Source of the DNA: an uncultured Granulosicoccaceae bacterium
GTDB lineage: Bacteria; Pseudomonadota; Gammaproteobacteria; CALCKW01
Reading direction: 5' to 3'
Assembly (NCBI GenBank): GCA_937965695.1
Contig: CALCKW010000061.1
Span: 1 to 54,395, forward strand
DNA: 54,395 nucleotides
The number at the start of each line of letters is the position of its first letter. The first letter of the stretch is position 1. The position numbers and the translations under genes are program-made. Shown in pieces: positions 45,772 through 54,395 of this stretch. The notes under the pieces were generated by a model that worked only from the letters and a program-made list of their open reading frames with translations, made no database searches and had not been told where the DNA came from.

Positions 45772-46881
45772 ATGGTAGAAACTCAAACTAAATCAGAAGT
45801 GTTTAACAAGATTTCTCGAGTGCTCATTGTTGATGACTCGAAATCAATGTGCGCATTTCTCAAGAAGGTTATCGATGCTGACCCTGCAATGTCTGTCGTT
45901 GGCTGTGCACAGGACGCATACGAAGCGAGAGAAATGATCAAAGCCCTAGACCCAGATATTCTCACCTTGGATGTCGAGATGCCTAAGATGGATGGTCTCG
46001 TATTCTTAAAGAACATTATGAGGCTAAGACCAATGCCAGTTGTTATGATCTCTTCTCTGACAAGCGTTGGTTCATCAGTCTCACTGGAGGCTCTTTCGAT
46101 TGGTGCTGTCGATTTCATGGTCAAACGCGAAATCAAGTCGGCAGAGCAATTGAAAGAGTATTCAGAATCAATTCGCTCATTAGTGCGCTCTGCCGCGACT
46201 GCAGTGACTCCCGCTCGCGCTATCAGTGGAAAAATACAAGCGACCAATCAACATATAGATATGCCTCTTTTGAAAAAACGCTTTGAGACTACAAGAAAAT
46301 TAAATGAAAACCTTGACAAGGTTATTTGCATAGGCGCGTCAACAGGTGGTCCAGAGGCGGTTAAACAGGTTCTAAATTATTTAGATATTCCTCGTACTGC
46401 AATTGTTATAACGCAGCACATGCCACCGAGATTTATTCGAGCTTTTGCTGAGCGTCTTAATAAAAACAGTCGCTACATAATCGAAACTTCTTATGACGGC
46501 GCCCCTTTACTTGCAGGACGTTGTTACGTCGCCTGTGGTGATTCGCACACGACCATTCAAAAAAAAGGCAAAGAGCTGATTTGTAAGCTTGTCGACAGCG
46601 ACAGGGTCAATGGCCACCAACCGGCCGTGGACGTTTTATTCCATTCAGCGGCAGAGTCACTTGGCGATGCTTCGGTGGGGATTCTGCTCACAGGCATGGG
46701 TAACGACGGTGCAGTTGGACTAAAAGCAATGCACGACAAAGGAGCGATAACTATGGCACAAGATGAACACTCAAGTGCGGTTTGGGGAATGCCGGGATCT
46801 GCAGTCAGGCTAGACGCTGTGGACGCAATTCTACCCTTGAATTGCATAGGAGATTGCCTCACCGAGTTGCTCAATCACTGA
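45772..46881 (+). CDS. cheB: Chemotaxis response regulator / protein-glutamate methylesterase CheB
   Basis: The product is 369 aa. The receiver domain (about 15-130) has the phospho-acceptor Asp67 in ILTLDVEMPKMDG and Lys in DFMVKREI. The methylesterase domain (about 180-365) has Ser in GASTGGPEAV, His in VITQHMPPRF and Asp in LLTGMGNDGAVG. It removes receptor methyl groups when phosphorylated by CheA. GGAG is six bases before the ATG. It is the last gene of the che operon; the stop lies inside a hairpin. Confidence 0.97.
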   Translation: MVETQTKSEVFNKISRVLIVDDSKSMCAFLKKVIDADPAMSVVGCAQDAYEAREMIKALDPDILTLDVEMPKMDGLVFLKNIMRLRPMPVVMISSLTSVGSSVSLEALSIGAVDFMVKREIKSAEQLKEYSESIRSLVRSAATAVTPARAISGKIQATNQHIDMPLLKKRFETTRKLNENLDKVICIGASTGGPEAVKQVLNYLDIPRTAIVITQHMPPRFIRAFAERLNKNSRYIIETSYDGAPLLAGRCYVACGDSHTTIQKKGKELICKLVDSDRVNGHQPAVDVLFHSAAESLGDASVGILLTGMGNDGAVGLKAMHDKGAITMAQDEHSSAVWGMPGSAVRLDAVDAILPLNCIGDCLTELLNH

Positions 46882-46889
46882 GCAACTCG
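46863..46889. terminator. Hairpin over the cheB stop, between convergent cheB and clpB
   Basis: CGAGTTGCTCA (46863-46873) and TGAGCAACTCG (46879-46889) form a perfect 11-bp stem with the 5-nt loop ATCAC. The cheB TGA is the start of the right arm, and the clpB stop is 12 bp further. No T-run is present, so it may protect mRNA ends or act as a weak bidirectional terminator. Confidence 0.5.
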
Positions 46890-46900
46890 AACTCCTGCAT

Positions 46901-49471
46901 CTAAACTCTAAAGGCCAATGCTCCATCTACGACATAAACAGTAACCATATCACCCGGGCCAAATTCTCCGGCCAACAGGCGTTGCGCCAGCGGATTTTCA
47001 AGCTGCGATTGAATTGCCCGTTTTAATGGTCTAGCTCCATAGACGGGGTCGAACCCAGCTTCCCCTAATAAATCTAAAGCGCTGTTCTCTACAACAAATC
47101 GGATGTCCTTTTCAGCCAAACGACTGCTCAACACTTTTAATTGCAATGCACAAATGGATCTTATTTCCTCGAGGCCTAAGGCTGAGAAAACAACTAGGTC
47201 ATCAATGCGATTGATAAATTCGGGTCGAAATACGTTTTCTACATCCGCCATAATCGCGGCTTTCATTTCGTCATACGGCAAGCCACCCGATTGTATTTTT
47301 TGACTACCTATATTTGATGTCATCACAATCACAGTATGACGAAAATCTACTGTTCGGCCTTGACTATCTGTCAATCGTCCTTCGTCTAAAACTTGCAGCA
47401 ATATATTAAAGACATCCGGGTGTGCTTTTTCCACTTCGTCGAAAAGCACAACGGAGTAAGGTTTTCGCCGAACAGCTTCTGTCAAGTATCCGCCTTCTTC
47501 GTATCCGACGTAGCCAGGAGGTGCGCCTACAAGTCTAGCTACAGAGTGCTTTTCCATGAACTCAGACATGTCTATGCGTACCATGGCGTCGCTGCTGTCG
47601 AAAAGAAATTCTGCCAATCTTTTAGTCAGTTCAGTTTTCCCCACCCCAGTTGGCCCAAGAAACAAAAAAGAACCGTTCGGGCGATTTGGGTCAGAGAGCC
47701 CAGCGCGCGAACGCCGAATAGCATGAGACACTGCACTAACTGCTTCACGCTGACCGATAACGTTTTCGGCGAGCATCGCTTCCATTTGCAGTAGCTTTTC
47801 TCTTTCTCCTTCGAGCATTTTCGAAACCGGTATCCCCGTCCACCGAGAGACAACTTCGGCGATTTCTTCGTCAGTTACTTTGTTCCGCAACAGCTGCATA
47901 TCCGTGGACTCTGCCTCTGACGCCGATTGTAATTGATTCTCTAATTCTGGAATTTTCCCGTATCGCAACTCAGACATCCGTTGCAAATCCCCAGCACGCT
48001 TTGCAGTTTCAAAATCCAGCTTTGCAGTTTCAAGTGCTTCTTTAATATGACTCTCATCCTGCACCAAAGACTTTTCATGCTTCCACGTTTTCTCTAGATC
48101 AGCATAATTCGTTTCAATCTCCAGAATTTCATTCTCGAGATTATCCATGCGCTGTCGAGATGCGTCGTCTTCTTCGTTTTTGAGTGCTTCTCTTTCCATC
48201 TGCAACTGGATTAGCCGACGTTCTAGGCGATCCATAGATTCAGGTTTAGAGTCGATCTCCATTCGAATGCGACTACTCGCTTCATCAATGAGATCAATAG
48301 CTTTATCAGGTAGCTGGCGATCACTAATATATCGATTAGACAAGGTCGCGGCCGCTACGATGGCAGGATCACTGATACTGATACCGTGATGTATCTCGTA
48401 TCGTTCTTTTAGACCGCGCAATATTGCGATGGTGTCTTGCACACTGGGTTCTTCTACCAGAACTTTTTGAAAGCGCCGTTCAAGTGCAGCATCTTTTTCT
48501 ATGTATTGCCGATACTCGTCCAGTGTGGTTGCACCAACGCAATGTAGCTCACCACGAGAAAGAGCCGGTTTAAGCATATTGCCCGCATCCATAGACCCCT
48601 CAGCTTTGCCAGCTCCCACCATGGTGTGTAGCTCGTCAATGAACAACACAACTTGGCCATCGTGTTTAGAGAGATCATTGAGAACCGACTTCAGCCGCTC
48701 TTCGAACTCTCCTCGAAACTTAGCACCTGCAACCAGCGCACCGAGGTCAAGCGAGAGCACTCGCTTACCCTTTAGCCCTTCCGGAACTTCACCGTTGACA
48801 ATCCGCTGTGCCAGCCCTTCGACGATGGCAGTTTTTCCAACACCTGGCTCACCTATAAGCACCGGATTGTTTTTTGTACGTCTTTGCAGTACTTGTATTG
48901 CGCGACGAATCTCTTCATCACGACCGATTACAGGATCAAGCTTTCCCTGCTCTGCTCGTTCAGTGAGATCGACCGTGTATTTCTCCAAGGCTTGTCGTGT
49001 GTCTTCAGCATTTGGATCATCAACACTGGCCCCACCCCGAACATCGTCAATAGCCTTCTCAATGATGGCACGTTGACCACCGGATTGAGTCAGTAGTCTC
49101 GCCACCTCAGAATTTTCGTCCTCCAGTAAAGCCAACAAAAACAATTCACTGGCGATATACTGATCTTTGCGTTTTTGCGATAGCTTATCCGTGAGATTAA
49201 GTGTTTTCACAAGAGCACTAGAAGGCTGAACATCACCGCCAATACCGCTGACTTGCGAAAAGCGATCAAGCATCGAGCCCAGCTGAGAGCGGAGGCTATT
49301 GATATCTACCCCAGCCTTGCTAAGCACCGGTCGAACACTGCCATCACCTTGATCTAAGAATGCGACGAGTAGATGCGCGGACTCGATAAATTGATGATCA
49401 CGGCCTAGAGCAATGGACTGTGCCTGTTGCAGTGCCGATTGGAATTTTGCGGTTAGTTTATCTGCTCGCAT
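46901..49471 (-). CDS. clpB: ATP-dependent disaggregase ClpB
   Basis: The product is 856 aa from the ATG at 49471 ([14 protein letters not shown]), the family-standard start. The N-terminal domain (about 1-145) begins with [21 protein letters not shown]1 has Walker [12 protein letters not shown] coiled-coil middle domain (about 405-520) separates it from NBD2 with Walker [11 protein letters not shown] and [23 protein letters not shown]. It rescues aggregated proteins with DnaK. A sigma-32-like promoter lies just upstream. Confidence 0.98.
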   Translation of the reverse strand: MRADKLTAKFQSALQQAQSIALGRDHQFIESAHLLVAFLDQGDGSVRPVLSKAGVDINSLRSQLGSMLDRFSQVSGIGGDVQPSSALVKTLNLTDKLSQKRKDQYIASELFLLALLEDENSEVARLLTQSGGQRAIIEKAIDDVRGGASVDDPNAEDTRQALEKYTVDLTERAEQGKLDPVIGRDEEIRRAIQVLQRRTKNNPVLIGEPGVGKTAIVEGLAQRIVNGEVPEGLKGKRVLSLDLGALVAGAKFRGEFEERLKSVLNDLSKHDGQVVLFIDELHTMVGAGKAEGSMDAGNMLKPALSRGELHCVGATTLDEYRQYIEKDAALERRFQKVLVEEPSVQDTIAILRGLKERYEIHHGISISDPAIVAAATLSNRYISDRQLPDKAIDLIDEASSRIRMEIDSKPESMDRLERRLIQLQMEREALKNEEDDASRQRMDNLENEILEIETNYADLEKTWKHEKSLVQDESHIKEALETAKLDFETAKRAGDLQRMSELRYGKIPELENQLQSASEAESTDMQLLRNKVTDEEIAEVVSRWTGIPVSKMLEGEREKLLQMEAMLAENVIGQREAVSAVSHAIRRSRAGLSDPNRPNGSFLFLGPTGVGKTELTKRLAEFLFDSSDAMVRIDMSEFMEKHSVARLVGAPPGYVGYEEGGYLTEAVRRKPYSVVLFDEVEKAHPDVFNILLQVLDEGRLTDSQGRTVDFRHTVIVMTSNIGSQKIQSGGLPYDEMKAAIMADVENVFRPEFINRIDDLVVFSALGLEEIRSICALQLKVLSSRLAEKDIRFVVENSALDLLGEAGFDPVYGARPLKRAIQSQLENPLAQRLLAGEFGPGDMVTVYVVDGALAFRV

Positions 49472-49504
49472 GACAGTTTCCACGTCGAATAATTAGTTCT
49501 ATTC

Positions 49505-49534
49505 TAAGTGGTGGCAAACCACCTGCAATTCAAG
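49505..49534 (-). promoter_or_regulatory. Possible sigma-32 heat-shock promoter of clpB
   Basis: On the minus strand, CTTGAA (complement of 49529-49534) is followed 15 bp later by CACCACTTA, which fits six of eight fixed positions of the sigma-32 -10 element CCCCATNTA. The leader before the clpB ATG would be about 25-30 nt. An inverted repeat GGTGG/CCACC overlaps the spacer. Confidence 0.45.
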
Positions 49535-49567
49535 CACCGCTACGACTATCTGCAACGCAGGCTAAAT

Positions 49568-50305
49568 TTAGCGTTCTGACAACCAGATCAATGTTGCCAT
49601 TCTTCCTGTCAAACCTGCGTCACGTCGATAAGAATAATACCTTTGTAGTTCGCACGACGTACATGCACTTTCACCAGCGACAGTTGTTACTCCATGTCGA
49701 TACAAGCGCGCCCTTGCCAATTGGTAAAGATCAGCCATCCATTTCCCCCCGGTCGCCGGCACAAAAGCAGTCGAGTCTTCTGGATGCTCATCTACAAATG
49801 CTGACCGGACCTCGTCACCCACTTCAAAACAACAAGGACCTATCGCTGCACCCAACCAAACATGGATTTGTTCCGGTTTTACAGGCATTGCTGCTAGAGT
49901 ATTTTCTAGAACGCCACCAGCTAAACCGCGCCAACCGGCATGAGCGGCAGCTACAACGCTCGCATTTTTATCAGCGAACACCACCGGTAAGCAGTCAGCC
50001 GTTTGTATCGCTAACACTTGTCCGGGCACGTCAGTCCAAACGGCATCAGATTGAAATTCTTTTTTAAGCCCTGCTGCATAGTGGCAAGCGGTGCCATGTA
50101 CTTGCTTAAGCCACAATGGTTCGTTGGGTAATTTAAGCGTCTCCACCAGCGCGCGACGATTATCGGGTGCATGCTCATCACCCACATAAATACCTAAATT
50201 ATTACTTTGGTAACCGCCTGCGCTTTTGCCTCCTTGGCGGCAAGTCATCAGCGCATTGACATCAGTTGTCAAAGACCAATTGGCTGAAATGACGTTTTTA
50301 TTCAC
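49568..50305 (-). CDS. pgeF: Purine nucleoside phosphorylase PgeF/YfiH (laccase-domain family)
   Basis: The product is 245 aa from a GTG at 50305, which overlaps the rluD TGA as GTGA. Conserved motifs are QTADCLPVVFAD (Cys ligand), AAHAGWRGLAGG (His) and GPCCFEVGDEV (Cys). YfiH proteins hydrolyse or phosphorolyse purine nucleosides and, in E. coli, correct peptidoglycan precursor editing. Coupling to rluD and proximity to clpB are conserved in gammaproteobacteria. Confidence 0.94.
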   Translation of the reverse strand: MNKNVISANWSLTTDVNALMTCRQGGKSAGGYQSNNLGIYVGDEHAPDNRRALVETLKLPNEPLWLKQVHGTACHYAAGLKKEFQSDAVWTDVPGQVLAIQTADCLPVVFADKNASVVAAAHAGWRGLAGGVLENTLAAMPVKPEQIHVWLGAAIGPCCFEVGDEVRSAFVDEHPEDSTAFVPATGGKWMADLYQLARARLYRHGVTTVAGESACTSCELQRYYSYRRDAGLTGRMATLIWLSER

Positions 50306-51261
50306 GCGTCTTTGTTGTGTTGCCGTAGTGCGCTCAATAGAGCCAACATGTCGTCGGGGAGCGGGCACTCCCAAGAACACTGCTCACCCGTCGCCGGATG
50401 AATCAGGCTAAGACTACGCGCGTGCAACGCTTGACGAGAAAATCCGCGCAAGACCACTTGCAAGTCTTCACTCGCGCCCTTTGGAATCCGAAGCCTGCCG
50501 CCATAGACAGCATCACCGACCAACGGCATTTTCTGTTCACTGAGGTGAACACGTATTTGGTGAGTCCGGCCTGTCTCCAATTTTACTCGAAGCCAGCTGT
50601 GCGAGATAAAGCGTTCTTGAACTCGATAGTGAGTGATAGCCTCTCGCCCACCCGGCCTAACTGCCATTCTTTTGCGATCTACACCGTGTCGACCGATGGG
50701 TGCATCAATGGTGGCGCCAGCAACGGGGGTGCCCCAAGCAACTGCATCATACTCGCGGCTCACCGTACGCTCTTGCAGTTGATCAACCAATGATCGGTGG
50801 GCGATCGCGCTACGCGCAACAACAAACAGGCCAGTCGTGTCTTTATCCAAGCGATGGACAATACCGCCTCTAGGTAAAGCGGCTGCATCGGCATATCTGT
50901 GCAAAAGACCGTTCATAACCGTACCCGTGTGATTACCAACCGCTGGATGCATCACCAATTCAGCCTGCTTATTAAACACGGCAATATGATCGTCTTCATA
51001 TAAGGGGTCTAATACCACAGAGGCATCGGGCTCGTGTTTGTCGACCACATTCTCAGGCATTTGGACAATGACCAACTCACCCCCTCTCGCTTTCTCACGA
51101 GGGCCTGGTTTTTCACCGTCTATGGTCAATTGGCCGTCTAGCAGCATCTTTTTTAGCTGGCTACGGGAGAAATCCGGTACCGATCGCGCCAGCGCTTGGT
51201 CATATCTAAGACCACCACACGCGTCGTCAATCGTGAATTGCTGTACATTTTTTTCGCTCAT
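50302..51261 (-). CDS. rluD: 23S rRNA pseudouridine synthase RluD
   Basis: The product is 319 aa from the ATG at 51261 (MSEKNVQQF). An S4 RNA-binding domain (about 15-75) is followed by the pseudouridine synthase domain with catalytic Asp in GGIVHRLDKDTTGLFV and later ETGRTHQIRVHL. In E. coli RluD modifies positions 1911, 1915 and 1917 of helix 69; assignment to RluD rather than RluC rests on its neighbours pgeF and divergent bamD. Confidence 0.96.
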   Translation of the reverse strand: MSEKNVQQFTIDDACGGLRYDQALARSVPDFSRSQLKKMLLDGQLTIDGEKPGPREKARGGELVIVQMPENVVDKHEPDASVVLDPLYEDDHIAVFNKQAELVMHPAVGNHTGTVMNGLLHRYADAAALPRGGIVHRLDKDTTGLFVVARSAIAHRSLVDQLQERTVSREYDAVAWGTPVAGATIDAPIGRHGVDRKRMAVRPGGREAITHYRVQERFISHSWLRVKLETGRTHQIRVHLSEQKMPLVGDAVYGGRLRIPKGASEDLQVVLRGFSRQALHARSLSLIHPATGEQCSWECPLPDDMLALLSALRQHNKDA

Positions 51262-51408
51262 CAGTGAATTATACCTGTCCACGAGGCTGGGGTTTGCACT
51301 CCTGTACGTGCAGCTTGCAAGCCATGGGATATAATCACACTATCTAATGGTCTTAACGCCACCCACGCTCAATCAATCGGCTGCAAAACGTACTCAAGGG
51401 TTTACCAA

Positions 51409-52146
51409 ATGCCATATCCTAGCTCGCTGATCACTGCAACACTACTTACGGCGTTGCTAATTTCCGGTTGCTCGACGACCAGCGAAAGCGCCCGTAAAGC
51501 CGAAGAAAATTGGGATGCTGCGAAGCTCTATGAAGAATCCAACTTAGCGTTAAAACGTGGTGATGCTTCTGGTGCTGTCCATCACCTTGAAACGCTGCAG
51601 GTTAGATATCCGTTAGACAATTACGCCAAACAAGCACAGCTAGATATCATCCTCGCCTACTTTCAACGTGAAGAGTATGACTACGCTATCACCTCCGCCG
51701 ATCAGTTCATTCAGCTAAACCCTCAGAGCCCACATGCAGCGTACGCTTGGTATATGAAAGGGCGCAGTGAACTCGCGAGAACCAAAGGTCTGCTGGATAA
51801 ATTTTTCCCACGTGATTTGGCCAGTACTGACCAGCGTCTGATTTACACCGCTCGCAGCCACTTTGAGCAAGTAGTCAAACGCTACCCCAATAGCCCTTGG
51901 GCGGAGGCTTCAAAGCTGCAGTCAGCTAGTTTATTGGACGAATTAGCCAAACATGAGTTTTCCGTCGCGAATTTTTACTTCAAACGCGGCGCTTATGTCG
52001 GTGCGACTAACCGGGTCCAAGCGTTACTGGATAACTACCCGGATACGTCGTATCGGACAGAAGCACTGGAGCTGTTGGTCAAGTGTTACAACAAACAAGG
52101 CCTCACCAACCAAGCCGCTGCTATCCAGGCAAAGTTAGCTTCTTAA
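51409..52146 (+). CDS. bamD: Outer-membrane assembly lipoprotein BamD
   Basis: The product is 245 aa. The signal peptide ends in the lipobox LISGC with Cys21 as the lipidated residue. Five TPR-like repeats follow (for example LYEESNLALKRGDASGAVHHLE and ARSHFEQVVKRYPNSPWAEAS). It is an essential part of the BAM complex that inserts beta-barrel proteins. It is divergent from rluD, as in most gammaproteobacteria. Confidence 0.97.
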   Translation: MPYPSSLITATLLTALLISGCSTTSESARKAEENWDAAKLYEESNLALKRGDASGAVHHLETLQVRYPLDNYAKQAQLDIILAYFQREEYDYAITSADQFIQLNPQSPHAAYAWYMKGRSELARTKGLLDKFFPRDLASTDQRLIYTARSHFEQVVKRYPNSPWAEASKLQSASLLDELAKHEFSVANFYFKRGAYVGATNRVQALLDNYPDTSYRTEALELLVKCYNKQGLTNQAAAIQAKLAS

Positions 52147-52270
52147 GCGCCCTCATCACCACTGCCTTAATTAACTATGGCACTGAAGGCCACTGAACCC
52201 CAAACCAAGTACCCTGCACTAGGCATCGACCTTGCAACGTCTTGATGTTAATTTTCAACATTCAGACGAC

Positions 52271-53845
52271 ATGGACACAGCACTAGCAGTTGAGACAAAC
52301 AATCACGGTGAAGATCCGTGGGTCTTGTTACGCGCTTTAACAATGTTCAGGCTTCTTTCCTGTTTGTTTTTTGTCGCTTCGCCTTTTTTGACTGTCACTC
52401 AGCAGTTTGTGGCGAGTGCCAACCCTCAAAGTCTATTTGCAATCGCTTGCTTGTACGCATTAGCGGGGGTATCGATGGCGCTGTTATTCTTGCGCCGTCA
52501 GCCTGATTTAGGTACCCAAGTAGCGATTCAAATCTACGCTGATATCATTTTCATCACTCTTTTGATGCATCAGCTCGGTGGCATCGAAAGTGGCGTCGGA
52601 ATATTACTTTGCGCTTCACTGTCTGCAACTGCTTTATTTAGACAAGCACACGTCAGTTATTTGTTTGCAGCTGTAGCGACCATAGCAGTTCTTGGTCAAT
52701 CGCTCTTCCAGAACATCAACAACCTCAGCGGCTCCCCTGACTACCCTCAAGCAGCCGCCTTGTGCATTGCTTTATTCGTCGTATCGGTACTCAGCGCCCA
52801 TTTCAACAAACACAGAGTTGCCAGTACTGCCGTCATCGTGAATCAGCAAAAACGCCTTGCGGGACTACAGACTCTCTCAGAGGAAATACTGCGGCAATTC
52901 GACCACGGTCTGCTGGCGATAACAACAGATGGCTTTATCGTTCACAGCAACCCAGCTGCCTTACGCTTATTGGATTACGAAGTAGATTCAAATGGCCACT
53001 CGGTATTTGAAGTCGCTCCAACGCTGAGTGATTTTTTAGCGACAAGCAAAACTTCTGGGTCCATAAGCCACGAGAACACTGAGCTGTATGTCACTGTAAA
53101 ACGTATGAAAGGAGACGTGCAGTTATTAACACTGGTTTCCCAAACTCAGAGAGACACTGAAGCACACCAACTAAAGCTAGCTTCCTTAGGCCAGTGGACT
53201 GCAAGCGTTGCGCATGAGATCAGAAACCCATTGAGCGCTATCACCCAAGCTGCACAACTGCTCACAGAAAATGTGGAGGATGAGACTCTTCAACATCGAC
53301 TGGCAACCATTGTCCACCGCAATAGCGATCGTATAGATATGATCGTGACCGATATCCTCAATCTAGCTAAGCCCTCTAACAACTGTACTGAACTAGGACT
53401 AAACACTTGGTTAACGGAACTAACAGGGGAGCTAAGAAGCGTTCACCAACTAACGAAGGACCAGTTGACTGTAACGGGTGACGTTAATATTCGACATACT
53501 TTTGATGAAAAAAAACTCCATCACGTCATAGAGAACTTATGTAAAAACAGCCTGACTCATGGCGGCAAATCACTGATCAGAATACAGATAGAAGTATTGA
53601 CTAAAAACGGCTTCCCTATAATTAGAATCAGCGACAATGGAGTCGGCATCCCGCCAGAGCTGCATAGTCGTTTGTTTGACCCCTTCTACACCAATGCCAG
53701 CGGGGGTACGGGACTAGGGCTCTTTATCGCCCGGGAAATTTGCGAGCAACAACACATTAGTTTGAAGCTCTGTAGTAGCTCCGTTGGAACAGTATTCGAA
53801 CTACGATTTCGCGCACAAGCCCAAGAAATCTTGCAGGCTGCCTGA
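52271..53845 (+). CDS. pilS: PilS-like membrane sensor histidine kinase
   Basis: The product is 524 aa from the ATG at 52271; an in-frame TTG at 52232 would add 13 residues. Six hydrophobic segments (about 20-190) are followed by a PAS-like domain (about 215-300), the H-box VAHEIRNPLSAITQAAQ, N-box VIENLCKNSLTHGG, G1 SDNGVGI and G2 GGTGLGLFIA. Domain order matches PilS, which controls type IV pilin transcription in Pseudomonas. Its stop and the regulator ATG share one base (TGATG), so they are coupled. Confidence 0.9.
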   Translation: MDTALAVETNNHGEDPWVLLRALTMFRLLSCLFFVASPFLTVTQQFVASANPQSLFAIACLYALAGVSMALLFLRRQPDLGTQVAIQIYADIIFITLLMHQLGGIESGVGILLCASLSATALFRQAHVSYLFAAVATIAVLGQSLFQNINNLSGSPDYPQAAALCIALFVVSVLSAHFNKHRVASTAVIVNQQKRLAGLQTLSEEILRQFDHGLLAITTDGFIVHSNPAALRLLDYEVDSNGHSVFEVAPTLSDFLATSKTSGSISHENTELYVTVKRMKGDVQLLTLVSQTQRDTEAHQLKLASLGQWTASVAHEIRNPLSAITQAAQLLTENVEDETLQHRLATIVHRNSDRIDMIVTDILNLAKPSNNCTELGLNTWLTELTGELRSVHQLTKDQLTVTGDVNIRHTFDEKKLHHVIENLCKNSLTHGGKSLIRIQIEVLTKNGFPIIRISDNGVGIPPELHSRLFDPFYTNASGGTGLGLFIAREICEQQHISLKLCSSSVGTVFELRFRAQAQEILQAA

Positions 53846-54393
53846 TGTACACAATATTAATACTTGAGGACGAGGCCGATATTCGTGAACTCATTGCTAT
53901 TACGATAAGTGACTCAAAAACCCAATGTGAGCTATGCAGTCATGTTGGTGACGCAATTTCGGTACTGAAAAAAAGCAAGCCAGACTTCATTCTAACAGAC
54001 CTCAAACTGCCCGATGGCAGTGGGCTGGAGTTACTCAAAGAGTCTCGAGCTTTATACCCTGACGTCGCGGTCGCCGTGATAACAGCATTTGCAGATACAG
54101 ACTCGGCCATTGAAGCTTTAAGACTAGGCGCTGTGGACTACTTAAAGAAGCCTATTGATACTCCAACTCTACGGAACCTCGTGAAGCAACAACTTGGATT
54201 GTTATCAAATAGAGACCCGGAAAGCAAAGTCATCCAAGAAACAGCCTTGGGAGCAGACGTTCTAGACAAGGACAAAGACCCCATCATTTTGGCTTTAGAA
54301 GAGCACCGTTGGAACAAGCGCGCTGCCGCAGAGGCCTTGGGATTGAGTTACCGTCAACTGCGTTATCGCATCACTAAGCTTGGTCTGGATTAG
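53845..54393 (+). CDS. PilR-like response regulator lacking the sigma-54 AAA+ domain
   Basis: The product is 182 aa, complete with TAG at 54391-54393. The receiver domain (1-118) has phospho-acceptor Asp52 in ILTDLKLPDGSG and Lys102 in DYLKKPID. A short acidic linker (about 120-148) leads to a Fis-type helix-turn-helix (about 150-182: HRWNKRAAAEALGLSYRQLRYRI). PilR-type regulators carry a central ATPase of about 240 residues (GAFTGA motif) that is absent here with no frameshift. Architecture resembles RegA/PrrA/ActR, which do not need sigma-54. The partner is the PilS-like kinase. Confidence 0.9.
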   Translation: MYTILILEDEADIRELIAITISDSKTQCELCSHVGDAISVLKKSKPDFILTDLKLPDGSGLELLKESRALYPDVAVAVITAFADTDSAIEALRLGAVDYLKKPIDTPTLRNLVKQQLGLLSNRDPESKVIQETALGADVLDKDKDPIILALEEHRWNKRAAAEALGLSYRQLRYRITKLGLD

Positions 54394-54395
54394 AA

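Overview
The window is chromosomal DNA from a free-living, probably marine or aquatic gammaproteobacterium that I cannot name. The evidence is gene content and neighbourhood: gltX next to tRNA-Ala(GGC); a Vfr-like crp divergent from a YhfA-type OsmC protein and close to a trpEGDC cluster; rplM-rpsI; rluD-pgeF-clpB next to bamD; and a pilS-pilR-like pair. Most host proteins look like Pseudomonas or other non-enteric gammaproteobacterial versions.

Positions 1 to about 7540 are accessory DNA, all transcribed on the minus strand away from the tRNA-Ala gene. They form the right end of an integrated element whose left end lies outside the window. From the tRNA inward there is a tyrosine integrase, an unknown 280-residue protein, an AlpA-type regulator, an unknown 168-residue protein, a YagK/YfjJ (inovirus Gp2-like) protein with HUH-type motifs, a Rha-KilAC antirepressor, a 67-residue protein, and a large glycosidase-like protein that runs off the edge. 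A 19-bp palindrome followed by three GTAACG repeats spaced exactly 11 bp apart lies upstream of alpA and looks like a replication origin or operator. No capsid or packaging genes are visible, so a satellite or a cryptic phage are both possible.

Positions 7544 to 21265 hold tRNA-Ala and gltX, a PP2C phosphatase, a GyrI-like protein with a WYL regulator, a chemoreceptor ending in a CheR-tether-like WEEF tail, a small unknown (perhaps CheC/CheX-like) protein, an 89-bp palindromic repeat abutting a wrecked SDR gene, a quinone oxidoreductase, a MaoC hydratase, a LysE-type exporter, SOS-regulated dinB and a histidine kinase.

Positions 21398 to 36662 are mostly housekeeping: a YgiQ-type radical SAM protein, rplM-rpsI, OsmC/crp, a PhyH dioxygenase, a DUF1353 protein, cysG, trpEGDC with a short Trp-rich leader peptide (trpL), a DUF368 lipid-carrier translocase and class I fumarase.

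Positions 36725 to 54393 are rich in signalling: a zinc-ribbon/degenerate-cyclase/AAA/TPR protein, an HDOD protein, the operon cheA-cheW-STAS-cheR-cheD-cheB (no cheY or cheZ in view), clpB, pgeF-rluD, bamD, and a PilS-like kinase coupled to a short PilR-like regulator that lacks the sigma-54 AAA+ domain.
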